64,000 nt of DNA from JAENVU01 sp963801105 (GTDB lineage Bacteria > Actinomycetota > Acidimicrobiia > IMCC26256 > JAENVU01). Where the stretch lies: contig CAWDDH010000003.1 in the NCBI GenBank assembly GCA_963801105.1, positions 3,038,001 through 3,102,000 of the forward strand. Reading direction: 5' to 3'. The notes beneath the pieces were generated by a model that had not been told where the DNA came from, ran no database searches, and saw only the letters and a program-made list of their open reading frames with translations. How positions within the stretch are numbered: the stretch's first letter is position 1; every line of letters starts with the position of its first letter. Made by a program: the position numbers and the translations under genes. Below are positions 26,285 through 34,961 of this stretch, one piece after another.

Positions 26285-26917
26285 CTACCGGCCGGTGGCG
26301 GTGTGGTGCAGGATCCGCGCCGTCGTCTCCACGACGTCGGCCCGCGAGGTGCCGTAGACCTCGAGGTCGGCATGGAACGCCGCCATCCGCTCGAGCATCG
26401 ACACCATCGCGGCCGCGGCCGCGTACGGCGAGATGCCGCGGTCCCCGCGGTTGGCGACCTTGGCCGCGATGCCCTCGGTGAGCGGCGCGAGCGCGGCGTT
26501 GCGCACGTCCCGGAACCGCTGGTCGCCCTCCTGGGCGGCGAGATTACGTGTCCGCAGCACCGCGCGGTGCTCGTCCCAGTTGGTGATGAAGTCCTCCACC
26601 AGGCGTCGCACCACCCCCAGCCCGTCGGGGCCGTCCCAGGGCTCGGCCACCAGTGCCCGGAGCGTGCTCGCCTGCTCCCCCACCTCGGCCGACAGCGCGA
26701 GCACCGCCGCCTCGACGTCGTGGAAGTACTGGTAGAACGCGGCCGGGGAGATGTCGATCGACCGGGCGATGTCCACCACCCGGAGATCACGCAGGCCGTT
26801 GTCCTGCAGCAGCCGGGCCGTCGCGTCCAGCAGCTTCCGGCGGGTCTGCGCGCCCCGCCGACCGATGGCGCGACCGTCGAGTGCGACCCCCTCGGCGTCC
26901 GGCACCGGCGCGGCCAT
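26285..26917 (-). CDS. TetR-family transcriptional regulator
   Basis: This 210-residue protein has an N-terminal helix-turn-helix: RRKLLDATARLLQDNGLRDLRVVDIARSIDISPAAFYQYFHD (about residues 25-66), followed by the variable all-helical ligand domain (VRRLVEDFITNWDEHRAVLRTRNLAAQEGD). It probably represses genes and is released by an acyl-CoA or hydrophobic ligand. It is the last gene of a likely operon with a DUF35 protein and a thiolase, so that operon may be its target. It is the only TetR gene in the window and is therefore also a candidate for the dispersed palindromes, though linkage is lacking. Confidence 0.88.
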   Translation of the reverse strand: MAAPVPDAEGVALDGRAIGRRGAQTRRKLLDATARLLQDNGLRDLRVVDIARSIDISPAAFYQYFHDVEAAVLALSAEVGEQASTLRALVAEPWDGPDGLGVVRRLVEDFITNWDEHRAVLRTRNLAAQEGDQRFRDVRNAALAPLTEGIAAKVANRGDRGISPYAAAAAMVSMLERMAAFHADLEVYGTSRADVVETTARILHHTATGR

Positions 26918-26921
26918 CGGA

Positions 26922-27353
26922 TCAGGCGTCCGGCGCGAACTCGACGAACGCGACGTCGTCGCTCGCCCGACGGTACGTGGCGTGGACCCGCATGCCGATC
27001 GCGGCGTCCTCGGGCGCGACGGTCGGGAGCTGCGCGACGAAGCGGGCTCCCGCCTCGTCGAGGTCCACGAGCGCCACGACGAAGGGCACCTGCTCCTTGA
27101 ACGGCGGGATCCCCTGCTGGCGGATCACGGTGAACGAGTGCACCGTCCCGCGTCCGGACGCGGTGATCCACTCGAGATCGTCGGCGCCGCAGTGCGGGCA
27201 CGCGAGGCGCGGGTAGTGGTGGTGGCGCCCGCACGCCCGGCAGTGCCGTACGCGCAGCTCGCCACGCACCGTGCCCGCGAAGTACTCCGCCGCCTCCGGC
27301 GAGATCCGCGGGATCAGGTACTTCGGCACCTCGTTCGCGCGCGGCTCGCTCAT
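26922..27353 (-). CDS. DUF35 OB-fold/zinc-ribbon acyl-CoA-binding protein
   Basis: The 143-residue product has an N-terminal helix, a rubredoxin-like zinc ribbon (CRACGRHHHYPRLACPHCG, four cysteines at about residues 36-54) and a C-terminal OB fold (GRGTVHSFTVIRQQGIPPFKEQVPFVVALVDL). DUF35 proteins pair with thiolase-like enzymes, for example as the aldolase partner in steroid side-chain degradation. The ATG overlaps the stop of the thiolase-like gene by 4 nt, which agrees with complex formation. The TetR gene follows after 4 nt. Confidence 0.88.
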   Translation of the reverse strand: MSEPRANEVPKYLIPRISPEAAEYFAGTVRGELRVRHCRACGRHHHYPRLACPHCGADDLEWITASGRGTVHSFTVIRQQGIPPFKEQVPFVVALVDLDEAGARFVAQLPTVAPEDAAIGMRVHATYRRASDDVAFVEFAPDA

Positions 27354-28513
27354 GTCGGCTCGGTTCCGAGGACGACGGTGCCCATGGTGGAGAGCCACCC
27401 ACCGCTGCCGTGCGCGACCGCGATCTCCGCACCGTCGACCTGGCTCTCGCCCGCCTCGCGGCGCAGCTGACGGGTGGCCTCGCAGAGGAGGAACAGCCCA
27501 CGCATTCCCGGGTGCGTCGCCGAGAGACCGCCGCCGTCGGTGTTCGTGGGCAACGCACCACCGAGTCGCAACGCGCCGCTCGCCGCGAACGCTCCGCCCT
27601 CGCCCTTCGGCGCGAAGCCGAGGTCCTCGAGACACACCAACACCGTGTAGGTGAACGAGTCGTACATCTGGAACGTGTCGACGTCCGCGGGCGTGATGCC
27701 CGCCTCCGCGAACGCCTTCGGCCCGGTGACCGCGCCCGCGGTGACCGTGAGATCGGGCATCGCCTGGATCGAGTGATGGGTCATCCCCGACGCCGCGCCG
27801 CGCACGTAGACGAGCGGACGGCCCAGCGCCCGGGCCCGCTCCTCGGTGGTGAGGATCAGCGCGCAACCGCCGTCGGAGATGACACAGCTGTCGAGCTTGT
27901 GGAGCGGGTCCGCCACGAGCTTCGACTCCAGGACATCCTCGACGGTGATCGGATCGCGGTACATGGCGTTCGGGTTCCGCGCGGCGTGCTCCCGGGTCTG
28001 CACCGCGATCGAGGCGAGCTGCTCGGACGTCGTGCCGTACTGGTACATGTGCCGTTGGGCGGCCATGGCGTAGGCACCGATGAGCGTGAGCCCCGTCGGT
28101 AGCTCCCAGCTCATCGGGTACGGGACCGCCGCCGCTCCGCCGCGACCACTCCGGCCGGTGCCGAGCGACCGTCCGGCCGCCGAGAGCTCGTTGTTCCCGT
28201 ACACGATCGCCACGGTGTCGACGTCGCCGGCCTGGATGGCCCGGAACGCGTGGAGCGCATGGAACTCGAAGCTGGAACCGCCGCAGCTCGTCGAGTCGAG
28301 CCAGTGCGGCGTCAGACCCAGGTACTCGGCGAGCTGGACCTCGTGCATGCCGCCGTAGCCCGCCGAGGCGAGGCCGTCGACGTCGGACTTCGCGAGGTTG
28401 GCGTCGACGAGCGCCCGGCCGAACGCCTGGGCCTGGAGCATGAGGGCGGAGAGCTCGGGGGTCTTCGGACCGTCGGCCAGACCGACTCCCACGACACACA
28501 CCCGACGGCTCAC
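27350..28513 (-). CDS. Thiolase-like protein (lipid-transfer/aldolase type)
   Basis: The 387-residue product is a thiolase-fold protein of the SCP2/lipid-transfer branch. It begins SRRVCVVGVGLADG, has STSCGGSSFEFHALHAF around the nucleophile position (about residue 77), VAIVYGNNELSAAGRS, and ends AVAHGSGGWLSTMGTVVLG with the HGSGG motif. Many members with a DUF35 partner act as acyl-CoA retro-aldolases or thiolases in sterol and branched-chain degradation. The GTG start at 28513 has GGGGAGGCGA just upstream, and a TAACGT hexamer lies at 28542-28547. Co-transcription with DUF35 and TetR is clear from a 4-nt overlap. The exact reaction is unknown. Confidence 0.87.
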   Translation of the reverse strand: MSRRVCVVGVGLADGPKTPELSALMLQAQAFGRALVDANLAKSDVDGLASAGYGGMHEVQLAEYLGLTPHWLDSTSCGGSSFEFHALHAFRAIQAGDVDTVAIVYGNNELSAAGRSLGTGRSGRGGAAAVPYPMSWELPTGLTLIGAYAMAAQRHMYQYGTTSEQLASIAVQTREHAARNPNAMYRDPITVEDVLESKLVADPLHKLDSCVISDGGCALILTTEERARALGRPLVYVRGAASGMTHHSIQAMPDLTVTAGAVTGPKAFAEAGITPADVDTFQMYDSFTYTVLVCLEDLGFAPKGEGGAFAASGALRLGGALPTNTDGGGLSATHPGMRGLFLLCEATRQLRREAGESQVDGAEIAVAHGSGGWLSTMGTVVLGTEPT

Positions 28514-28531
28514 TCGCCTCCCCCTGCGCTC

Positions 28532-29494
28532 ATGGCGGCGGACGTTACCCAACCTCGTGCGCGCGCGTTGTGGGACGATCCCGCCGTGCTCGGTGACCTC
28601 CTCCTCCCACTCTCCGCCGACCTCGCCGCCGCGTACGCCGACGTCCCCTCCCCGGTCGCGCTCGCGCCCGCATCCGACGAAGCACCGTCGGTCGGATTCC
28701 CCGACCTCGGAAACGCCACGACGCGCGTCGTCGTCCTCGCGGGGCCCGACGCGACCCGCGACCGCGCGGGGCTCCACCGTCTCGCCGACCGGCTCGGCGC
28801 CCCGGTCGCGAACACCTGGGGCGCGAAGGGCATCTACCCCTGGGACGACCCGCACCACATGGGGACCTGCGGGCTCCAGCGCGACGACTTCGCGCTCCTC
28901 GGCTTCCACCGGTACGACCTGGTCCTGGCCGTCGGCATCGACGAGGCCGAATCCCCGATCGACCGACTCGGGCCGGCGCCCGTGGTCGTCGCCACGCCCG
29001 GCACGCTCGGGCTCCTGACCGACGCGGCCACGCCCCGGCCGCTCGTCGCCGCGGCGGACAACGACTTGTACCGGCGCGTCGCCGCGATCGCCCGGCCCGG
29101 CTACGCCGACGCGTCGTTCCCCCGCCACCCGGCACGAGCGGTCATGGACCTCAAGCAGTCCCTCGGACCCGCCGCGCGTGTCACCGCGCAGCCGGGCGAG
29201 GCGGGGCTCTGGGTGGCCCGCACGTTTCCCACCGACCGGACGGGCAGCGTGGTGGTACCCGCCCACGATCGACCGGGGGTCGGTGCCGCGGTCGGGCTCG
29301 TGTCCGCGCTCCAGGGCACCGAGACCGTGACCGTGGTGCCGGGCCCCGTGGACGACGCGACCACGGCGATCGTCGACCTCGCGCAGCACCACGACCTCCC
29401 CCTGCGTCTCGAGGTGTGGGAGGACGACGTCGATTGGTCGCGGACCGAGGATCTCGTGGCGGCCGCCGGTCCCGTCGTAGCGTGGACCCGATGA
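28532..29494 (+). CDS. TPP-enzyme-like protein, probably degenerate
   Basis: The 320-residue product resembles the central and C-terminal parts of acetolactate-synthase-type thiamine-diphosphate enzymes. LADRLGAPVANTWGAKGIYPWDDPHHMGTCGLQRDD and YDLVLAVGIDEAES match the nucleotide-binding-like middle domain; GLWVARTFPTDRTGSVVVPA and GVGAAVGLVSAL echo the start of the C-terminal domain. The N-terminal PYR domain with its catalytic glutamate is missing, and no complete GDG-N thiamine motif is seen, so catalysis is doubtful. ATG 28532 is the first start; GTG 28586 (VLGDLLLPL) is an alternative. The stop overlaps the next SDR ATG by 4 nt. Coding potential looks real, function unknown. Confidence 0.6.
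   Translation: MAADVTQPRARALWDDPAVLGDLLLPLSADLAAAYADVPSPVALAPASDEAPSVGFPDLGNATTRVVVLAGPDATRDRAGLHRLADRLGAPVANTWGAKGIYPWDDPHHMGTCGLQRDDFALLGFHRYDLVLAVGIDEAESPIDRLGPAPVVVATPGTLGLLTDAATPRPLVAAADNDLYRRVAAIARPGYADASFPRHPARAVMDLKQSLGPAARVTAQPGEAGLWVARTFPTDRTGSVVVPAHDRPGVGAAVGLVSALQGTETVTVVPGPVDDATTAIVDLAQHHDLPLRLEVWEDDVDWSRTEDLVAAAGPVVAWTR
29478..29483 (+). promoter_or_regulatory. -10 hexamer TAGCGT before SDR at 29491
   Basis: TAGCGT is 7 nt before ATG 29491 and lies inside the upstream gene's end, so the SDR may also be expressed on its own as a leaderless mRNA. Confidence 0.35.
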
Positions 29495-30258
29495 TCCCCG
29501 CCGACCCGGTCCGAATCGCGGCCATCACCGGCGCGTCCGGCGGGATCGGTCGCGCGCTGGCGGTCGAGCTGGGGCGGCTCGGGTGGTCCGTCGCGCTCGG
29601 CGCCCGCCGGGTCGAGGCGCTCCACGCGACCGCGGAGCTCGTTGCCGCGGAGGGCGGCGTGCCGTTCGTCCGTGCACTCGACGTCACCGACCCGCAGTCG
29701 GTCGACGCGTTCTTCGGCGCCGCCACCGATACCCTCGGGCCGATCGACACGCTGGTCAACAACGCCGGCATCGCGGTGCCCGGCCTCCTGGTCGACACCG
29801 ACCCCGCCGCCCTCGCGTGCGAGGTCGAGACCAACCTCCTCGGACCCCTCCTCTGCACGCGGCAGGTACTGCCCGCGATGCTGGACGCCGGACGCGGCGA
29901 CGTGGTCTTCGTGTCGTCCGACGTCGCGCGCACGCCGCGGCCCGGGATGATCGGCTACAGCGCGAGCAAGGCCGCACTCGAGACCGTCGCCCGGGTCCTC
30001 GACATGGAGACCGAGGGCCGCGGGATCCGCACGACGGTCGTCCGGGTCGGCCCGACCCTGACGGACTTCGCGGGCGAGTGGACCCCCGGGACGTTCGAGC
30101 ACCTCGTCGAGCTCTGGCCCCGCTTCGGGATCCAGCGCCACTTCAACACGATGGAGCCCGTCGACGTCGCCCGGGTCGTGGTCCACGCCCTGACCGCCCC
30201 ACCGCACGCCCGCATCGACACCATCGAGGTGCAACCCGTCGCACCCATCGACCGGTGA
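29491..30258 (+). CDS. SDR-family oxidoreductase (copy 3)
   Basis: The 255-residue product has TGASGGIGRAL, LVNNAGIAVPG, the serine in VFVSSDVART and the YSASK active site. The C-terminal region PTLTDFAGEWTPGTFEHLVELWPRFGIQRHFNTMEPVDVARVVV differs from ketoacyl reductases and resembles actinobacterial SDRs near amidohydrolase_2 genes. ATG 29491 overlaps the preceding stop (ATGA). The amidohydrolase_2 gene follows after 42 nt in the same direction. NAD(P)H-dependent reduction or oxidation of an unknown carbonyl or alcohol is expected. Confidence 0.88.
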   Translation: MIPADPVRIAAITGASGGIGRALAVELGRLGWSVALGARRVEALHATAELVAAEGGVPFVRALDVTDPQSVDAFFGAATDTLGPIDTLVNNAGIAVPGLLVDTDPAALACEVETNLLGPLLCTRQVLPAMLDAGRGDVVFVSSDVARTPRPGMIGYSASKAALETVARVLDMETEGRGIRTTVVRVGPTLTDFAGEWTPGTFEHLVELWPRFGIQRHFNTMEPVDVARVVVHALTAPPHARIDTIEVQPVAPIDR

Positions 30259-30300
30259 GCGGGCGATACCCTGCGCGGACGAGACCCACGGGGGACTGAC

Positions 30301-31584
30301 ATGCAGCTCGACGACATGATCATCGTGAGCGTGGACGACCACGTGGTGGAGCCGCCGAACATGTTCGACGCCCACCTGCCCGCGAAGTACGCCGACATCG
30401 CACCGAAGCTCGTCCGCAAGGACGACGGCACCGACGTCTGGCGCTTCCAGGACATCGAGGTCCCGAACATCGGGCTCAACGCGGTCGCCGGGCGCCCGAA
30501 GGAGGAGTACGGCATCGATCCCACCTCCTTCGACGAGATCCGGCCCGGCTGCTACGACGTCTCCCAGCGCGTGATGGACATGAACGCGAACGGCACGCTG
30601 GGCTCGGTGAACTTCCCGAGCCTGCCCGGCTTCGCGGGCCGCCTCTTCGCCACGCTGGAGGACAAGGACACCGCCAGGGTCCTCGCCCAGGCGTACAACG
30701 ACTGGCACATCGACGAGTGGTGCGGGTACGCCCCGGAGCGGTTCATCCCGCTCGCCATCCCGCTGATCTGGGATCCCCAGGCCTGCGCGGAGGAGGTCCG
30801 CCGGGTGGCGAAGAAGGGCTGCCATGCCATCACGTTCCCCGAGAACCCGGAGCCGCTCCACCTGCCGAGCCTGCACTCGGATCACTGGGACCCGTTCTGG
30901 AAGGCGTGCGAGGACGAGGGCACGATCGTGTGCATGCACATCGGCTCGTCGTCCAAGCTCGTGATGACGTCGGTCGACGCGCCGATCGACGTGCTCATCA
31001 CGCTCCAGCCGATGAACATCGTCCAGTGCGCCGCGGACCTCATCCATTCGCCGGTGTTCAAGAAGTTCCCGGGCGTGACCGTCGCGCTCTCCGAGGGCGG
31101 CATCGGGTGGATCCCCTACTTCCTGGAGCGGCTCGACCACTCGTACCGCACCCACAAGGCCTGGACCGGTGCCGACTTCGGCGCAAAGCTGCCGAGCGAG
31201 GTCTTCATGGAGCACGTGGTGCTCTGCTACATCAACGACGGTGTGGGCGTGAAGCTCGCGCGTGACATCGGAGTGGACCGCATCACCGTCGAGATCGACT
31301 ACCCGCACTCCGACGCCAACTGGCCGACCGCACCCGAGCGGATGATGGAGGAGTTCTCCGCAACGGATCTGACCGACGCCGAGATCGACGCGATCACCCA
31401 CGAGAACGCGATGCGCTTCTTCCGCTACGACCCCTTCTCGATCCGTCCCCGCGAGCAGTGCACGGTCGGTGCGCTTCGCTCCGAGGCCATCGGGTGGGAC
31501 GTCGAGCCCCGGTCGACCGCGGTCATCGAGCACGACGCCCGCACCGGTCCGGTGAAGATCACCGATCTCACCCCGACGGCCTGA
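30301..31584 (+). CDS. Amidohydrolase_2 family metal-dependent hydrolase (copy 2)
   Basis: This 427-residue TIM-barrel hydrolase is a paralogue of the genes at 4845 and 47378. It shows VSVDDHVVEPPNMF (DxH in the first metal position), NFPSLPGF, the AYNDWHIDEWCG helix, CMHIGSSSKLV, LSEGGIGWIPYFLERLDHSYRTH and VEIDYPHSDANWP. The C-terminal REQCTVGALRSEAIGWDVEPRS tail is longer than in the other two. The family acts on carboxylate or ring-cleavage products; the substrate is not predictable. ATG 30301 has GGGGGACTGAC upstream and a TACCCT hexamer near 30267. A P450 gene follows after 10 nt, so the two may be one transcription unit. Confidence 0.86.
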   Translation: MQLDDMIIVSVDDHVVEPPNMFDAHLPAKYADIAPKLVRKDDGTDVWRFQDIEVPNIGLNAVAGRPKEEYGIDPTSFDEIRPGCYDVSQRVMDMNANGTLGSVNFPSLPGFAGRLFATLEDKDTARVLAQAYNDWHIDEWCGYAPERFIPLAIPLIWDPQACAEEVRRVAKKGCHAITFPENPEPLHLPSLHSDHWDPFWKACEDEGTIVCMHIGSSSKLVMTSVDAPIDVLITLQPMNIVQCAADLIHSPVFKKFPGVTVALSEGGIGWIPYFLERLDHSYRTHKAWTGADFGAKLPSEVFMEHVVLCYINDGVGVKLARDIGVDRITVEIDYPHSDANWPTAPERMMEEFSATDLTDAEIDAITHENAMRFFRYDPFSIRPREQCTVGALRSEAIGWDVEPRSTAVIEHDARTGPVKITDLTPTA

Positions 31585-31594
31585 TCCGCGCCCC

Positions 31595-32774
31595 ATGACC
31601 GCGGCGTCTTCTGTGAAGTTCGATCCGTACGCGTACGAGACGCACGAGGACCCGTACCCGACCTACCGCGCGCTGCGGGACGAGGCGCCGGCGTACGTCG
31701 ACGAGGCCCGGGGCTTCTGGGCGCTGTCGCGCCACGACGACGTGCGTTGCGCGATCGACGACTGGCGCACGTTCTCCTCGACGGGAGGGATCACCCTCGA
31801 GCGTGAGGCGGGCTCGGTCCAGCCGATGCTCATCGAGATGGACCCGACCCGGCACACGGAGCTGCGGGCGCTCGTGAGCCGCTCGTTCACCCCGCGTCGG
31901 GTCGCCGAGATGGAGGAGCCGACGCGTGCGCTCGCCGCGCTCGTTGCTGGCCGACGCCGGATCCGACTTCGATGCGATCGGCGACTTCGCCGGCAAGCTG
32001 CCGATGGCGGTGATCAGCACGATGCTCGGGATCCCGCGTGCCGACCAGGACGAGGTCCGGGAGTGGTCCGACGCGATGCTGCACCGCGAGGCGGGGGAGG
32101 ACGACCTGACCCCCGAAGGCCTGGCCGGCGCGAGCAAGCTCTACGCCTATCTGTACGAGCTCGTCGAGAACCGCCGGCGCGCGCCCACGGACGACATGGC
32201 CAGCGCCCTGATCGACGCGTCCGACGACGCTCGCTCCCTGACCCACGAGGAGGTCATGGGGTTCCTGTTCCTCCTGGTGATCGCGGGCAACGAGACCACC
32301 ACCAAGCTGATCGGCAACGCGCTGTACTGGCTTTGGCGCTTCCCCGACCAACGGGCGCCGCTGCTCACGGATCCGGGCGCGATCCCTGGCGCGGTCGAGG
32401 AGGTGCTGCGCTACGACACGTCCACCCAGGGCCTGGCCCGGCTGCTGACGCGCGACGTCGAGCTGCACGGCGTGACCCTGCCCGCGGGAATGAAGGGGCT
32501 CCTGCTCTTCGGCTCGGCGAACCGGGACGAGCGTCGGTGGGAGCGGGCCGACGAGCTCGACGTCACCCGGAACCCGGCCGGCCATCTCGCGTTCGGCCAC
32601 GGGATCCACCACTGCCTCGGCGCCGCGCTCGCCCGCCTCGAGACGCGGGTCGCGCTCGAGGAGTTGCTCCCCCATCTCGGCGCATACGACATCGACGAGG
32701 CCGCGTCGAGACGGGTGCACTCGGGCAACGTGCGCGGCTTCGCCTGCCTCCCGGTCGCGGCGGAACAGTCGTGA
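31595..32774 (+). pseudogene. Cytochrome P450 (copy 2), interrupted by one frame break
   Basis: The intact sense is a soluble P450 of about 393 residues. From ATG 31595 the N-terminal part reads to MEEPTRALAAL with the B-helix region HTELRALVSRSFTPR. At about 31930-31946 the frame moves +1 and LLADAGSDFDAIGDFAGKLPM continues. The rest is complete: I-helix VIAGNETTTKLI, K-helix EEVLRYD and haem loop FGHGIHHCLG. The stop overlaps the GTG of the hydrolase gene by 4 nt, so a four-gene unit is read here. An added base in a GC run is the likeliest cause of the break. The electron donor could be the ferredoxin at 3922. Confidence 0.82.
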
Positions 32775-33481
32775 GCGCGTCCGTCGTCCTCGTCCACGGT
32801 GCGTGGCACGGCGCCTGGTGCTGGGATCCGGTGGTCGAGCGCCTGGAGGCCGCCGGGGTGGCCACGCTCGCGATCGACCTTCCCGGTCACGGTGACGACC
32901 CGCGACCGCTGACCGACCTCCACGGGCACGGCGACGCGGTCCGCGCCGCGCTCGACACCGTCGACGGTCCGGTCGTGCTCGTCGGCCACTCCTACGGTGG
33001 CGCCGCGATCACCGACGCCGGCGTGCATCCCTCGGTGGGACATCTCGTGTACCTGTCCGCGTTCTGCGTCGATGCCCACGAGAGCGTGATGGTGAACGAT
33101 CTGACCGGCGGCGAGGGCAACGACCTCGAAGCGGCCATGCGCATCCACGACGACGGCACGGTGACGGTCGACCCGGATGCCGCGGTTGCGCCGTTCTACG
33201 CCGACTGCGACCCGCCCGAGGCGGCCGCGGCCGTCGCCCGACTCGGGCCCGAGAGCCTCGCCGGGTTCGCACAGTCGCCCCGGGCCGTCGGGTGGCGCGA
33301 GCGGCCGAGCACGTTCGCGCTCTGCACCGAGGATCGGGCGCTCATGCCCGCGTTGCAACGGGGACTCGCGGCGCGCTGCGGCGACGTGGTCGAGTGGCCG
33401 ACCTCCCACAGCCCGTTCCTGTCCCGACCCGACCTCGTGACCGACCTTCTGGCCGGGATCGCGCAGACCGTCGGGCCGTGA
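32771..33481 (+). CDS. Alpha/beta hydrolase, esterase type
   Basis: The 236-residue protein has VLVHGAWHGAWCWDPVVERL (oxyanion motif), the elbow VGHSYGGAAI (Ser about 75) and the late ERPSTFALCTEDRALMP plus TSHSPFLSRPD with the catalytic Asp and His. The compact fold and HGAWHGAWCW opening match the salicylate-esterase/methylketone-synthase-like group. No signal peptide is seen. The GTG start overlaps the P450 stop and its own stop overlaps the methyltransferase GTG, both by 4 nt, so the three are coupled. It may hydrolyse an ester formed after P450 oxidation, which is inference. Confidence 0.86.
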   Translation: MSASVVLVHGAWHGAWCWDPVVERLEAAGVATLAIDLPGHGDDPRPLTDLHGHGDAVRAALDTVDGPVVLVGHSYGGAAITDAGVHPSVGHLVYLSAFCVDAHESVMVNDLTGGEGNDLEAAMRIHDDGTVTVDPDAAVAPFYADCDPPEAAAAVARLGPESLAGFAQSPRAVGWRERPSTFALCTEDRALMPALQRGLAARCGDVVEWPTSHSPFLSRPDLVTDLLAGIAQTVGP

Positions 33482-34242
33482 ACCAACGCACCGCGGACCC
33501 GGAGCGGACCAACCGCGAGTTCTGGGACCTGGATGCCGACGACTACCAGGAGGTGCACGCCGTCGACCTTGCGACCGCGGCGTGGGGCGCGTACCGCATT
33601 CCCGACGCGGACCTCGACGTCCTCGGCGACCTCAGGGGCCTCGCCGTACTCGAGCTGGGGTGCGGGGGCGCACAGCAGTCGCTCGCCCTCACCGGCGCAG
33701 CGTCGTGCAGCGTCGGTCTCGACCAGTCGATCGCGCAGCTCCGCCACGCGTGCTCCAACGCGGCCGAGGCGAGCCGGCGGCTTCCCGTCGTCTGCGCGTC
33801 GGGCACGCGGACCCCGTTCCGCGACGGCTCGTTCGACGTGGTGTTCTGCGACCACGGGGCGATGAGCTTCTGCGACCCGTACGAGACGGTCCCCGAGGCG
33901 GCTCGCCTGCTGCGGCCGGCCGGGCTGCTCGCGTTCAGCATCTCGACGCTCCTGCACAACACGTGCTTCCCACCCGGGGACCCCGACGGCGAGGTCTCGA
34001 GGACGCTGCACCAACCGATGTTCGGCGCCCGGGTGTTCGACTGGGGCGACGGCACGATCGACTTCCAGATGCTCCACTCCGAGTGGATCCGCCTGTTCCG
34101 GGCCAACGGGTTCGAGGTCGAGGCGCTCCTGGAGCTGCAACCGCCCGCCGGCGCGCGCACGGGCTACGAGGGGTTCGCGGACATCGAGTGGTCGCGGCGC
34201 TGGCCGGGCGAGGAGCTCTGGAAGGTCCGCCTGCGGTCATGA
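33478..34242 (+). CDS. Class I SAM-dependent methyltransferase
   Basis: The 254-residue product has a Rossmann-type methyltransferase fold. Motif I reads VLELGCGGAQQSLAL (about residue 60), the acidic end of strand 2 is GLDQS, motif with FRDGSFDVVFCDHGAMSF gives strand 4, and LLRPAGLLAFSIS is the post-motif III region. It should transfer a methyl group from S-adenosylmethionine to a small molecule. The unusual GG after GC in motif I is seen in some actinobacterial enzymes. GTG 33478 and the next ATG both overlap neighbouring stops by 4 nt. Confidence 0.86.
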   Translation: MNQRTADPERTNREFWDLDADDYQEVHAVDLATAAWGAYRIPDADLDVLGDLRGLAVLELGCGGAQQSLALTGAASCSVGLDQSIAQLRHACSNAAEASRRLPVVCASGTRTPFRDGSFDVVFCDHGAMSFCDPYETVPEAARLLRPAGLLAFSISTLLHNTCFPPGDPDGEVSRTLHQPMFGARVFDWGDGTIDFQMLHSEWIRLFRANGFEVEALLELQPPAGARTGYEGFADIEWSRRWPGEELWKVRLRS

Positions 34243-34754
34243 GCGACGGACGCACCGGGCTGGTCGTGCCGATGCCGGCGCTCGAACCGCTCGTCGGGCC
34301 CCACCGCCTCGCCTGGGACCCGGTCGCGGCGGCGGGTGCAGGCGCGCACGTGACGGTGCTCTTCCCGTTCGCGCCGGTCGATCTGATCTCTGACGCGATG
34401 CTGGACCGGGTGCGCGAGACCGTCGCAGGCTTCGCGCCCTTCCCAGTGACGTTCGCCCGGACGGCACGCTTTCCCGACGACGTCCTCTATCTCGCCCCGG
34501 AGGACGAGCGACCCTTTCGGGACCTGACCGTCGCGCTGGCGGCGGCCTTCCCCGATTCCCCTCCGTACGGCGGTCGATTCGCCGAAGTGATCCCCCACCT
34601 CACCGTGGCCCAGCATCCCGAGGCACCGATCGCGGCGATCGCCGAGAAGCTCGGCGCCGCGCTCCCGGTGACCACGACCGCGACCGTGGTCGAGCTGTGG
34701 GCCGAGGACGCCGCCGGGCGGTGGGCGACGCGGGCCTCGTTCCCGCTGGCGTGA
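34239..34754 (+). CDS. 2H phosphoesterase, 2'-5' RNA ligase-like (LigT type)
   Basis: The 171-residue product shows the two HxT motifs that define the 2H phosphoesterase fold: HVTVLFPF (about residue 32) and HLTVAQHP (about 125). Members open 2',3'-cyclic phosphates or ligate RNA ends, and other 2H proteins act on nucleotide derivatives. It is the last gene of the overlapping P450/hydrolase/methyltransferase group, an odd partner for what looks like a small-molecule pathway. ATG 34239 overlaps the methyltransferase stop (ATGA). Confidence 0.8.
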   Translation: MSDGRTGLVVPMPALEPLVGPHRLAWDPVAAAGAGAHVTVLFPFAPVDLISDAMLDRVRETVAGFAPFPVTFARTARFPDDVLYLAPEDERPFRDLTVALAAAFPDSPPYGGRFAEVIPHLTVAQHPEAPIAAIAEKLGAALPVTTTATVVELWAEDAAGRWATRASFPLA

Positions 34755-34961
34755 TCCCCGGCCGTGACCGGTCGCGGAAGTGCCGTCGACCGCCGGACCG
34801 AGCACGAGATTCGTGTCGTCGAAGGGCAAGCGGTGGAACACCGGAGCCGCCGCCTCTGAGGACCCAGACGCGCCCCCGTGCTGTGCTCCCCCACCGGCCC
34901 GTCCCGATGGTCACCCAGGGGCACGGGAACGTCCCTTGAGTGGCAGGACACAGATCGGCAG
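34755..34961. other. Intergenic region between convergent genes
   Basis: This 207-nt stretch separates the 2H phosphoesterase and the beta-lactamase-like gene. A minus-strand reading FHRLPFDDTNLVLGPAVDGT near 34790-34840 could be a coding relic but is too short to assign. No terminator or RNA gene was recognised. Confidence 0.3.
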
